Assembly: GCF_019578655.1 (NCBI RefSeq)
Contig: NC_063259.1
Coordinates: 21,873,277 to 21,937,276, forward strand
From: Ricinus communis
Taxonomy: Eukaryota > Streptophyta > Magnoliopsida > Malpighiales > Euphorbiaceae
DNA length: 64,000 nucleotides
Reading direction: 5' to 3'
Under the pieces are notes generated by a model. It ran no database searches. It had not been told where the DNA came from and saw nothing but the letters and a program-made list of their open reading frames with translations. Numbering within the stretch: position 1 is the first letter of the stretch; every line of letters begins with the position of its first letter. The translations under genes were made by a program, and so were the position numbers. Shown here piece after piece: positions 33,467 through 45,500 of the stretch.

Positions 33467-34400
33467 TTTTTTTGCTGGTTTGCTATTTCACTTCTCCACC
33501 ACTATCGTTCTTCACTCACTAAAATTCATAATCCACAGCTACCTACTTAAAGATCCTGCAATAACACAAATTATAAGAGGAAAAAAAATCAGTTATTTTT
33601 CCTCTTTTTTTTTTTCCACTTGAAAAGGCTTTGCTTTATAAAAAAATACAGGCCTTCGTATCAATTAAACTCTTGCAAGAAAAATGTCACTTTTGGCATG
33701 ATTCCATTTCTTCTAGATACTTTGTTTTTCTTGAAGTTGAAAGAATTGAACTTTAGCAAACATGAGCTATCCAAACATGAGAAGTAACTAAATCTGAAAA
33801 TTGAATCCTTGCATTCCTTTTTCCAGACTTTACAAACACAATGATAAAAGTTTTAGCAGATAAAAATGACAAAAAAAAAAAAAAAAGCTTTTTCAACTTT
33901 AAAAGTGCAGTAATTACGATCAAATCAGTATTACCTTTTTCTTTTTCTTTTATGAAAAAAGAGAACCAATTTTTGGCGTTGACAAAAATTTAAAAAAAAA
34001 AAAAATCACGTGTATCAGTATCAGAAATGAATTTGTTATAAGCTTAATTACATTAACAAAAAAAAGAAGAGTTGCAAAAAAATGAAAACAAAAGAAAGAG
34101 TATAATAATAATAACTATATCGTTAATAACAAGCCAGAATCTTTCTATAGAAAGAAACCTCTGTGACAGGAAGAAAAAAGAGAAAAAGAGAGAGTGCTTT
34201 CTTTTTATTTACTTTGATTACCTGTATAACAAAGATCATAACAAACGAGGGACAAAGGGAGTAAAGATTTTCTCGGTGAAGGAGAAATCCGAGAAAATAT
34301 AACCAAACAGCAGCTTGTTATCTCTTGTTAGAGAGAGAAAGAAAAACAAAAATAAAGAAGCCAAACAGAGAGGAGAGATCGTCAGAGGTGACGAGGAATA
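33467..34400 (-). promoter_or_regulatory. Copy B 5' leader with a 5'-UTR intron
   Basis: An acceptor (ATTGCAG) lies 89 bases upstream of the start codon, and a strong donor (ATACAG/GTAATC) at 34220-34221. A 666-bp leader intron is therefore likely, with a noncoding first exon from 34222 to about 34400. The intron contains a dispersed repeat (33655-33845). The layout parallels copy A, so the duplication included the leader. Transcript ends are inferred, not seen. Confidence 0.45.
33655..33845. repeat. Dispersed repeat, copy in the ABCC leader intron
   Basis: This segment contains AGTTGAAAGAATTGAACT, then CATGAGCTATCCAAACATGAGAA and a tail with ACTTTACAAACA. It aligns along most of its length, in the same orientation, with 52925-53110 in the first intron of DDB1. 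The origin of the repeat is unknown. Confidence 0.55.
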
Positions 34401-37182
34401 ATAAAAAATAAATAAATAAAAAAGTTAAAACAAGACTTATAAAATTACACACAGAGTAGCTACAGAATACGTTCCTTTTTCTACTATAAAAAAAAAAAAA
34501 GGAAAAATAATTATTATTTTCGATATTTTGAGTAATTCATGACGTATAATATTTTTTTTTTGGATTTTGAAGATGTTTTTATTTAAACAATCGAAGGTTG
34601 ACTAGGGCAATTTCGTCTTTTTGGTCTTTGGTGTGCTTTTATTTGTATTCTGCGTGGTGGTGGTGGTGGTGGCGGCGGCTGGTGGGTGGTGGGAAAGGTG
34701 AGAGAGATGCCAAAACACGAGGAAGAAAGGCCAGTCTGACCCCCAGACTTTTGAGATGGACGAAATAATCTTATTTTGACCTTTACAGCCATTATTAGCC
34801 TCCAAGTTATCAATTTTAAACCCAAATCTACTTTGATTTTGTTAAGAAATAATACTTCTCTAATCATAGAATGTGGAGTTTACCCAAAATTTTAAGGGGT
34901 GAAAGTACATAAATATATATTTATATAATATTTTTTAGACAATTTTAAATTTTACTTTCTAAAATATATTCAAAATAATAAAAAGAATTCTGATCATAAT
35001 TTTTTTCTTTCTTTCTTCTTAGCTATTGGCGGAGTACTCATATTTCCTCTTATTTTTCTTTAAAACCCATCAAGAAGTGTATTCTTTTTATTCAAACTTC
35101 TTTTCAAGTTTGATATTATTAAAGATTTAGAAAAATAAAGTCATAAGTGTATTTTTTAGTGCTGCCTCCATTATTGTTTGAAGGTTTATTAGTATTTTCG
35201 CCTCCAATATTGCAAGATCTATAGTACTAATGTTGTCATTGTTATGGTTCGAGAGAAGAAATATAATTTTTTTATATAATTTGTCAATGATGTTACCCTT
35301 AATATTATCATTAATATTATTTTTGCCTCATTGATGTTTTAAATTTTTTCCATCGTTGATGTTGCAATTGTTGCCATAATTGATATTGTTGATAATGGCA
35401 ATGTTGTAGTATTGATGTTGTCAATAATATCATCATTAATAGAATCTATTTTTGAAAAACAATTAGGTAGAATTAGTTTACTATGTTATACACATATAAT
35501 ATTCATATTGGTTGCTTTTTAACTATTGATAGTTAATGGTAATACATAACCTAACTAATGTAAATGTTACATCTAATAAATAACTTTACATATCAATGTA
35601 TAATTGATTTTGTTTATGAATGATATGACAGAATAAATTCATCTAAAAATTTTATATATTTTTTGAAATTTCAAAAATTAATAGATTTATATTGTTTTGA
35701 AATTATAAAATCAAATTCTTATGAATTTAGTCTCCCTTTCTCTAATTTATAACTAGTAAATAAACTTAATCCAAAACTAAGATAATAAACTTAACCGAGA
35801 ACTAGAATATAGATAAAAACTAACTAATTTTTGTAATCTAATTTTTTAAGCAATTCTTTATTTATTAGCTACATGAACTCATTCTTATTTCAATGTAAAA
35901 ATGGATTTATATGACCCAAAAGAAATGAAGTAGTTGAGGACTAATATAACCGAAAAAGTTAAGATGGATTCATTTGATCCAACTTGAAAAGTTTAGGGGC
36001 CAAATTGGCTTTTTATTTTTGGAAAGTTTTATTTTGGGTCATCCGTTTAATCATTTATTTATGATGACTTCTTTTGCTTTTTCCATTAATTTTCTTTTAG
36101 GAAACCATAGAATACAAATTTCTTTTTCTCTTTTATCATTTTCTTGTTTCTTTCTGTCATTTTTCTTCATTCCAAATAAAAAGGAAAAAAATATAATAAT
36201 AATAATAATATAATATATAATATAAAGTGAGGATAGCAAAATTAATTACAGAAGCACGTGACATATGTAAGTACGCCAAGGAAAGCGGGTCCCACGCTTT
36301 CAGGCAGCGTCGTACTGGTGACTAGTGACAGCTGACTTTTGAATAACGAAACAAATTTAAATATCTTTTGGTATATTCCTTTTCTGCCCTTTCTTTTTTT
36401 CTTTAACTATTATTTTAATAATAATAATTACATTTGCTAGTGTCTAAATTTTTTAAAAATAAATATTTTGGTGTTTTAATTTTATTTTTACTTACAATTA
36501 CATGTTTGAATCTGTAGATTTTTTATTTTTTGATTGTTTTATTAGTTATGGGACAAAGTTGGTCTATTTTCAATAATAAAATAATTTAAATACCTTTTAT
36601 ACTTTATTACCTTATGTTGATATTTTCTTCTTATCATCTTTTTCTTTACTTGCATAAAAGTTGGACTAAAATATGTTCTATTTCTCCACAAAATTGGAGA
36701 ATTATGCTAAATTAAATATAATTTGCAATTTTAAATATCTGATTTAAAAAAAATAAAAAATTAAATTATATAATACTAAATATTCAAGTATTAATAATGT
36801 AATTATTATTTTTTTTATTTTATACTATAGTATTTAAGAGTTGTAAAAAAACTCGTGAATTTATATATTTTCTGCTTTAAGAAACGTTAAGTCATACTTT
36901 CTAAGTTGATGTATAAATTTTTATATAATTTGAAATAAATATATATTTAATCGGTTTAATTCTTTTTTATTTAAAATATAAAAAGTCATTCATTATATAA
37001 AATCTCTCAATTATCATAAACATAAATATTAATAAAGTTATTTTATGATAATTAAGATTATGTTTGTAATGATGTTAATAGATTTAATGGGTAGTGGACT
37101 ATACAACAGAAGTTAACCATTCTCTTAGATTCTTCATAACACGTGAAATCTCACATAATGTAGAAGTAACGGGCTTAAACTC

Positions 37183-37222
37183 AAGACTTCTATATTCCAA
37201 GCAAGACTTCTATATTCCAAGC
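37183..37222. repeat. Perfect 20-bp tandem duplication
   Basis: The unit AAGACTTCTATATTCCAAGC occurs twice, head to tail, without a mismatch. It looks like a recent slippage or repair duplication in intergenic DNA. Confidence 0.9.
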
Positions 37223-38224
37223 TTTTATCGCTTGAGTTAGGTTTTAAGAATAATTTGAAGCAATTGTTAACAGCCGTGGTTGTAAAAATAATTTTTTAAA
37301 AAAGATTAAATAAAAACAAATTAGGTTTCTTAAGCTATTTTTAATATTCTTACGGAAATAAATTTATTTACATTAGCTTGAACACATTTTCAGAAGGGAC
37401 TCAAGCACCCTCTACTTTTTATTTTATCAATTAAGTATTAATACCCAAAGGAAGAAATATAAATTTCTAATATTAGAATCAAATCAAAATTGAGGCTTCC
37501 CTCAAAGGAAATTACAATTGAAAATCACAATTGAGGAGAACTGGTAAAATACATTTCATATGATGTGGATGTATTTATTTACATATGCAACTTGATCATG
37601 ATAGTTTGAAAACAAATTAATTAAAAACTATAATTAATAGTCTCCTCAATGAAAATATTCGAATAAAAGCAATGAAAAAAGGTCTTAAATAGATAATAAA
37701 AATTGTTTAATAAAAAAAATTAATTAATATTTAAAGAATGTAGATTAATTAAGAAAATGACATTAACTAACCATCCTTTTAAGAATCATTATTTTTTTAG
37801 TTTATTAATTTAGTATTTAGGGTCAGTCTGACTTATATAAAATATATCAGATAAAATTTTTACGAATGGTAAAATATTATTTTAAAAATTTTAATAAAAC
37901 TGCACACTAAATACTCAGTTAAGTTTTAAAGACACCATCACACTCCCTACTATGATTATTTCATTAAAGAATATTTTGCCTCTATAAATATTTATGATAG
38001 TCTAACATTTTATTGACTCGGCAAATGTTTTACCTAATATCAATATTTATTATTGATGAGTGATGAGTATTAACTAACTGGTTTAGCAGTAAAAAGAATA
38101 AAATAAAAATTAGTTACTAATACATGCCTTGTGATGCAAGTCATGTATTCTTGGACCAATTTGAACATAGACAAAGTTGCTTGACAGCTCTAACATAAAG
38201 AAAGAAGAGACAGAGTTAACATGT

Positions 38225-38226
<2 letters not shown>

Positions 38227-38265
<39 letters not shown>
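38227..38265. repeat. (AT)n microsatellite
   Basis: An uninterrupted AT dinucleotide run of about 39 bases in intergenic DNA. Confidence 0.9.
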
Positions 38266-38267
<2 letters not shown>

Positions 38268-39499
38268 GGATCAAGAGTTGAATGTGAGGTGAGACTTGTA
38301 GGCATGACCATCAGAAATAAGTCACTTTTAATTTTAATTAGCAGTTGAGTTTGCTTCTTAATCAATTAAATGAATGAAAACTACATGTTTGGTAATCAAT
38401 CATGTTTTAACCTTGGAGTTGTCGCAGTAAAGTCCTATAAATAAATGCGACTAAAAAATTTCGAACTTTTGATCTTATCGGATAAGTTTTGAAGTTTTAA
38501 TATGTGTTTTAATAAATTTAAATATTATTTCTATAATTATCTATTTTTTATATAAATCACCGACTCTCTATACTTAAATGTTAATAATTTTTAATTTCAT
38601 ACATTAAATTATAATTTAAAAAAATTTAAATCTTAACAAATTTATACACTATTTTTATAATTATTTCTATAATATTAATAGCATGTCGCATATTGTTTAT
38701 AAGTTTATTAAATGAGTAATATTTGTCATTAAAGCATGATTCTTAATTATAAAATAAGTAGTACTTATCATTCTCGCATGACTTCTGATTACAAAAAAAA
38801 TAATTTTTAGAACAAAATAAATCATATATTATAGGTATATTAAAATATACTTGAATATAAATAATAAATTATATCAAAAAATCCTTACATAATTAATTTA
38901 AACTTATATTCTATTCCTCCTATTATTAAAGAGATGGCTTTCTCTATTTAAGATATTATAATCTATCTTAATAAAAACTATCATTTTCTGCAAAGTAGGA
39001 TAGACATTTTTAATATATAATGACTTTAAAGTTAAAATTTATGTTATATTGATTTCAATAAATAGTTTAATCCTTTATTTAAATATAAAAAATAATTATT
39101 TTCTTCAAGTATGAATAATTTTTTATGTTTCTTAATATTATAATTTCTCATAAAGTTATGGCATTAATTGAATAAATAATTTATTTTACCATTTATAAAA
39201 AATTATATCAATATTTATATATTTGGAGCAAGATCAATTGAAAAAATAAGAAAATATAATATTAATTTTTGAGTTTCATTTCTATATAATGAAATCATCA
39301 TAAATGTATGGAACCTATATTTAATATATAACTATTAGATATAATTTTAAATTATAAAATTAAATTTTCCATTATTTAAGAATTTAACCCGCAGTCAATA
39401 TTAAATGTGCAACTTACAACATACATGCACTTGTCAAGAAAATACACCCTTACTTGTTTCCTTAACAGTATCCTTTACGGTTTTAAGGAAAAATTTCAC

Positions 39500-39795
39500 T
39501 AAACTACAATGCCTTCTAATGTGTTTTTATCTTAAAAGTCTGAAATTTATTTTCTGTCACTTTAATATCTCGAGAATATGATTATCAGCAAATAACAGTT
39601 AAATTGTAAAGTACCGTTAAGAAATTTTGACGTGACATACAATAGTCATTGATCTTCCAACTGCTATTTCAGCATTTACTAATAGTGTTTTGTAATTTGA
39701 CTGTTACTTGCTAACAGTCATATTTACATGATATTAAAATGATAAAAAAAAATTATATATTCTAAAGTAAAAATACATCAGTCTACTATTTTGAT
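39500..39795. mobile_element. Foldback or Mutator-like MITE with inverted arms of about 90 bp
   Basis: The left arm (about 39518-39614) contains TGTGTTTTTATCTTAAAAG, TCACTTTAATATCTC, GAATATGATTATCAGCAA and ATAACAGTTAAATTGTAAA in that order. The complement of about 39680-39775 gives the same order with scattered changes: TGTATTTTTACTTTAGAA, TCATTTTAATATCATG, AAATATGACTGTTAGCAA and GTAACAGTCAAATTACAAA. Only about 65 bp separates the arms, so the segment would fold into a long hairpin. The outer borders are uncertain by some 20 bp. No coding capacity. Confidence 0.65.
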
Positions 39796-42520
39796 TTTAT
39801 AACAAAGACTGCAGATCAAATGAATTCTAATTAATAAAAAAAATTAGAAGTTTTTTCTTTTTAATGTCTAATTAGAATCCATTGAAATCTCTATATTTAA
39901 CTATAGATACATTTCAGTTTTCTATTGGGTCTGAATCCAGGTACAACCAGCCACCATCTAGTTTGAATTTTTTTTTTTTAAATTTAGTGAGTGATTATCA
40001 ACCAAGTAGAACTTTAATTTTTGAGCTTAACTCTCTAATCAAATATGTGTATTTGATTTAAAATATAATCACTTTATTTGAGTTATATATAATTGAGATT
40101 TGAATCACATTGTATAAGCTATATCCTGCAAATTACTGAATGTGGGCATATACAAACATCCAAAATACTGAACTAGTGGGCACTGTAACTACTGACTGAA
40201 CTGAAGTTAGATTCTTAGGAAAATTGTAATTTATTGATTATAGAACAAAGAGAGAGAGAGATAGAGAGAGAGAATGGGAAATCCATGTCTCACTCATAAA
40301 AAAGAATACAAAGTTTTTCTGGGGGCAGAGTGGTAAAAATACTATGAGAATAGAATAGGTAAATTATTTGGGAATCTTAAGAATGTGGGGATTTCTCATC
40401 TATAGATGGAGATTTTGTCTTCATGTCTTATCACTTGTGTAGTCTGAAAAACAGGAATATTGGTGATTTTGTACATTGTCTTGATGTAGATAAAAAGATT
40501 CTGGCTTTCTATCATTAATGCAACTAGTAAAGCCTCTCAATCACTAGTTACTTTTCATATATTTGGTGCATTATCTTCATTTTGTAATTTCATGTGGTTC
40601 TCATCATTGTCTTGCCATGCTTTATAGCCCTTGTGATTAAAATGCATATATTTACACACTTTTTTAATCTTAATTCTTAATATAACTCAATAGAGATTTC
40701 AATGTCTTTTTTTATGATTTTTAAATATTTTTTTAATATATAGCTTTATTTGATGTCACTTTACACCACATATAAGTATTTAATTATAACTAGAATATAA
40801 AGTTTAGATATATGTTAGGTTAAATAAAATTGAAAATATTTAAAAAATTTAAAAATAAAATATAAATATTTATTAAGTTAAATATAAAATTAAAATATTA
40901 AAGTTACTTAATGATTAAAGATATGTGTACAAAAATGCAATTCTCCTATAATTAATTATGGGTCATTCATAGTGGACTATGACTATAACAAAGATTCCTT
41001 TTTTCTTTTTGAAAGTTCTTTTAACTCATACTAGCACATCTAACATCAACTTGGAATTAATCTAAAAAGTGTTTCTACTTTGTTTCCTCAAAAGAAAAGG
41101 GCTTCTGTTTTTAGAAATTTTAGCTTTTTCACTGTATGCTTAAAGTTTTTACTCATACAAGCACTTGTTTAGAAGGGAAATGCAAAATTGGCCCTGATTC
41201 TCTCTTTCTGAATCTTTAAGTTGTGGGCTCTTGCAACTGCCCCTTTTCATTTATTTTTTCTTTTAGCAGAAATGATAGCAAGAATATGTTCACTCAACTT
41301 GCATAGGAAAATGGGACCTGCAAGAGCAAATACATAATAACAGGAGCCTTACTGCACCTCATATTTTATGGAGAGGATAGATAATATTTGTGCAAAGTGA
41401 GCTCATTCACATATAATATTTAAAAAATATCAAAAATGTCCATATTTTTTTTTATTTTTTACAATGTTATACAGTTTTATCTTTTAATTGACGATTTTAA
41501 AATTTTTCAGTTATTTTTTTATAAAAACAAAGCAACAAAAAAAACTATACTATAAATTTAAAAAAAAATTAAAATAACCATATTTTACGAAAATATGCTT
41601 CCCCAGTAAAAATGAGTTTTTCTTTTTTGATTTTAGCATATTTTTAAAAGGTTCCCTACAACATTTGCACTGCTTGCGCACCATAAATAAGTGACAACAA
41701 AGTTTCTTTTGGACAAAATATGAGAAAACAGTTAATACTCTATAAAACAACAGAGCCCAGGGCATCTTGACCCATTAAAAGCTATTTCACCAATCACCAT
41801 TGTTGGATTAGGAAGAGAATACTTGCACTGGGAAACCCTTATTATAGCCCTAAGGGCGAAGGTGAAAAGCAATACCTGTACTGTACATCAGTATATGCAT
41901 CGATTACAGACCTGTTGAGCTGCAACATTTCACAATTCTTTGAAATTTATTTTTGAGATGACCATGATCTGCCCCTGCTGCTTTTACAATAAAAGACGAA
42001 ATGCAGCAAGTTATTATATATATATATATATATATATCACGATCGATACCGAAATGGAAAGAGTAATCTCTTGCTTTATCCAAGAAAAGGTCTTTCTGAG
42101 CAATCCTTCCTGTTGCTTTTACAGAACTTCCGCGAAACCGACACAGGCAGATAGGTAAAGAATACCTAGGAGTGCAAGACAACTCTCTCTCTCTATATAT
42201 ATATAATTTTAATATATGTTAATGTTAATGTTAATATATATTAACATAGCTCTTTCTTGTGCCAGAATTGGATCATCTGTGCATGTGCTAGTGTCCAATA
42301 AATATCTATCTTATGAACATCATGATATGGTAAGAAGATATGTTACACAGGCACTTTTGGGTCCCTTACAAGGATACAATTCTTCACTTGAATGCCACTT
42401 CCACACAGCTACACTCCATATCAGGAAAACAAAAAAAAAAATTAATAGGTACATGTGATGCAAAATAGCAAAACTGAAGGAACAAAAGAAAAAAGAAGCA
42501 AAATGAACCAAGACGTTATA
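39796..42520. other. Intergenic DNA and DDB1 downstream region
   Basis: No gene is supported. It holds a GA-rich run (40249-40274), short TA tracts (42017-42037, 42195-42206) and the DDB1 trailer. About 41760-42180 has a more balanced base mix with a near-repeat of 'TGCTTTTACA'. It may be transcribed trailer or a noncoding RNA, but nothing specific is recognised. Confidence 0.45.
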
Positions 42521-45500
42521 TTAATGCAGCCTTGTAAGCTCCTCCACTCTCTTGCATAGCTCCTCCACCGAAACACCTATTGCCTTGGAGATCTCATCCA
42601 TCCTGTTACGGCTGAGATCAAGAAATGATTCAATAAGATCTCCATCCAAAAAGTTTTTGGCTTCTACAGTTTTCTTTTCATTGTTGAATGACCTCCATTG
42701 CTCATGGCTCAACCCTCCAACACCCTTAATTACCCGCCTCAAGTTTGATTGGAGCTTCTCCAAAAAGATATATTGCTCGTGAGGAAGTGAAGCAATGACC
42801 CCAATTACCCCATTGACAGTTCCAAAAATAACGGTAGGGATTTGGCCCACATCAGAGTCTGGCAAGCGCATGACAAGGGAACCATGTCGGAATCGATTCA
42901 CAAACTCTCCAAGATGATACTCACCAACCACCTCAAGGCGGCCTCGTTCCTCATCAGTAGCACCTTCACTGTTCTTCCTAACTGTGAACAAGTTGAAATT
43001 ATTTTCGGCACCCAGGTAAATGTCATCATCAAGAATCTCAACAGCTGACATCCAATTTGCATTATAGTCACGAGCCCGCTCCTCGATAGCACCTTCCTCA
43101 TGCTGAAAGGCAACCAAACAATTATGTGTTGAGCAATCAAACAAAGTGGCTCTAGACAAAATTTAAATTGTCTGGGATGTTACTCTGCTCAATAAGATTT
43201 CTTACATACCTTGTAGATTAGCAAAGAGATTGACTTCATCAAATCACCAACAACAATGAAATCTCCGCGTGTTTGTACATAGAGGGCAAGTATGTGCCCA
43301 TGATGCCCACATTCAGACTGCAGCTCACGGGAACCATCATCCCGAAGCATCCATTTATATAATTGGATTTTCTGATTGATAGCAGCTAGCAGTTTGCCAT
43401 TAAAAGAGTTTAGAGAGTAAACAGCTCCTTTAGTTTCCTTCTCAGTAATAACCTGCAACTTCCCATCTTCAACCAGGAAAACCAATATTCGGCCCTAAAG
43501 AAGCAAAAAATCACCAGTCTTTACAACTCATATTTTTGACTTAGAAGAAAAACCATACAATAATCAATGTGGCCTTTACCTTTGTTGGCTCATTTTCCTC
43601 TGGCATAACATAAGCAGTCCCAACACAGTAGTACAAATTATTATCATCAGAAAAGGAGCAGCTAAGAATGGAGCAGCCATACTCAAATGGATCTAGTTGG
43701 TAAGTTGATATGAATTCAAAGGTTTGGTCATCCAACAACCGAATAAAGTGCGTCTCGGATTCTTCTGCACTAGCTTGGTTTTTCAAACTACAAACGGCAA
43801 AGGTCCGAGACTGCTCCTGATGACAGATACGCCGTGCATGTTCCCCCAATGGAATAGAGCGGATATGAAGCTTTTGTATATCATCTATGGTGCCAATAGT
43901 AAGTTCACCTTCTTTTGCAATTGCAAGGCTGTTAGAAGTAAACCACAAATTGGTGAAAACTGAATGTAGTTTTCAAAATGAAACAACTCAAGACGAGAAA
44001 TAGCTCTCATGTAGTTACAGCTTGATGCTCATGGATATTTGTGGATGAGCGCATTTTACAGCTTTGATAATAAGTTTATCAGGCACTTTTGGTGCTAACA
44101 ACAAAATTAGAGTTTTACCTTTGCAAATATTCTATGTGACCTGACAGCCATGTCTGCTTGAATTGGACCCAAACAAAAAGGACAAATTTCTCAATGCCCA
44201 GAGAAGTTCAACTAATGTAAATTGATATTAAACTCAGAGTAACTTAACCAGATCGTGACAGAGACTCTTTGGTTCGACAAATATTGTACCACCAAAGTTG
44301 CATATAAATTACAAAGGACTAGATAATTCAATTCATTGGGTTAAGCTTTTAATGCTGAGAAATTCTTGTGAACATATATTACTAAAATTACTATAGCCCA
44401 CGATTGTTTCCGCACATCATACAGAAAGTTGATCAAAGTAACTACCATAAAAATTATAAACAATCTAAGAACCAACATGAAAGAACTGTCGACAAATTAT
44501 ATCTCCTAATTTAAACATTAACGCAGCAGATAAAGCAAGCGGAAAAGTTACCTGTCTGGGAAGGCAGCAGAGTTGAAAGGACACATATGAGACACTTCTT
44601 TTAAATTTACATTGCTATACAGGAGCTTCTTGTTGCTGCTATAGATGACAGTTGGCCTATCTGATGCAGCAAATACATGTGTGGTGTTCTTGGAAGAGAA
44701 AGTACGAAGTGTTATAGGCTGGGTTCCTAGAGACACCTTTTTCCTATCCGTTAACTCGCCAGTATTCAAATTCAATAAGAAGTTCAAAAGATGACCATCT
44801 CCAAGGGCACATAACAAGTAAGATATCTGAGCAATAATAAAGAATAGTCAAGACAGGAATGAGAAATTAGCAAACTACAACACACTTGCATAACTCCATT
44901 TACTGGCTCTAGTGTTCCACTAGGCATGGTATACTTTTGTTTATTAGAACCGGAACCAGCCACGAGTTTTTGGGGTGGAGCACTATAGATCAACCAATAT
45001 TATTGTTTCACATAAGACAGCATAAGTAGGCAGCTACTCCAGAAAAGAAAAAATAAAAAATAATAGTGAGAAAAAAGCAAATAACATAAAAAGTTGTTGA
45101 TTCTTCAGATTTATCGTCGCAGTAGAAAGCAATTTGATTAGCTCACAAAATACTTGTCCTCAATGGCCTGAATATTAACTTCCAAAGCAAAGTTCTTTCC
45201 CTCGTCAATTTCAGGTTAACTATCAACATGAACCATGAAGTTCTTTGCATATGTGAAAGAATGCAAACCAAGGACTAGACACTCAAATAAAAATACAATA
45301 CTGAAAGTGAAAAAGCTCATGTATAAGCATACCCCTTCAAAGGAACATAGAAGAACAGAACGAGGTATTATCTCTCCTCCCAAATGCTCCTTTGTTATGA
45401 GATTTAGATCAGGCAACGAAAATATCCTGACACTTATATCTGTCCACATTCCAACTGCAGCTAGCTGACTATAGTTGGGATTTTCACCAATGGGGTTAAT

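Larger units (their letters stand above)
34450..39499. other. Gene-poor AT-rich intergenic DNA
   Basis: No gene can be supported. Visible items are a GTG/GGC trinucleotide run (about 34656-34680), an ATA run near 36200, a 20-bp perfect tandem duplication (37183-37222) and an (AT)n tract (38227-38265). Most of the rest is over 70% A+T by eye and its open frames are short and featureless. Confidence 0.6.

Noticed and set aside
34583..34867. Proline-rich 94-codon open frame on the minus strand
   Set aside because: The proline run comes from a simple CAC/CCG-type trinucleotide repeat; the rest has no recognisable features.
41904..42182. Overlapping open frames on both strands downstream of DDB1
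   Set aside because: Both run through the same TA repeat (YIYIYI), cover unrelated residues and show no splice or domain support.
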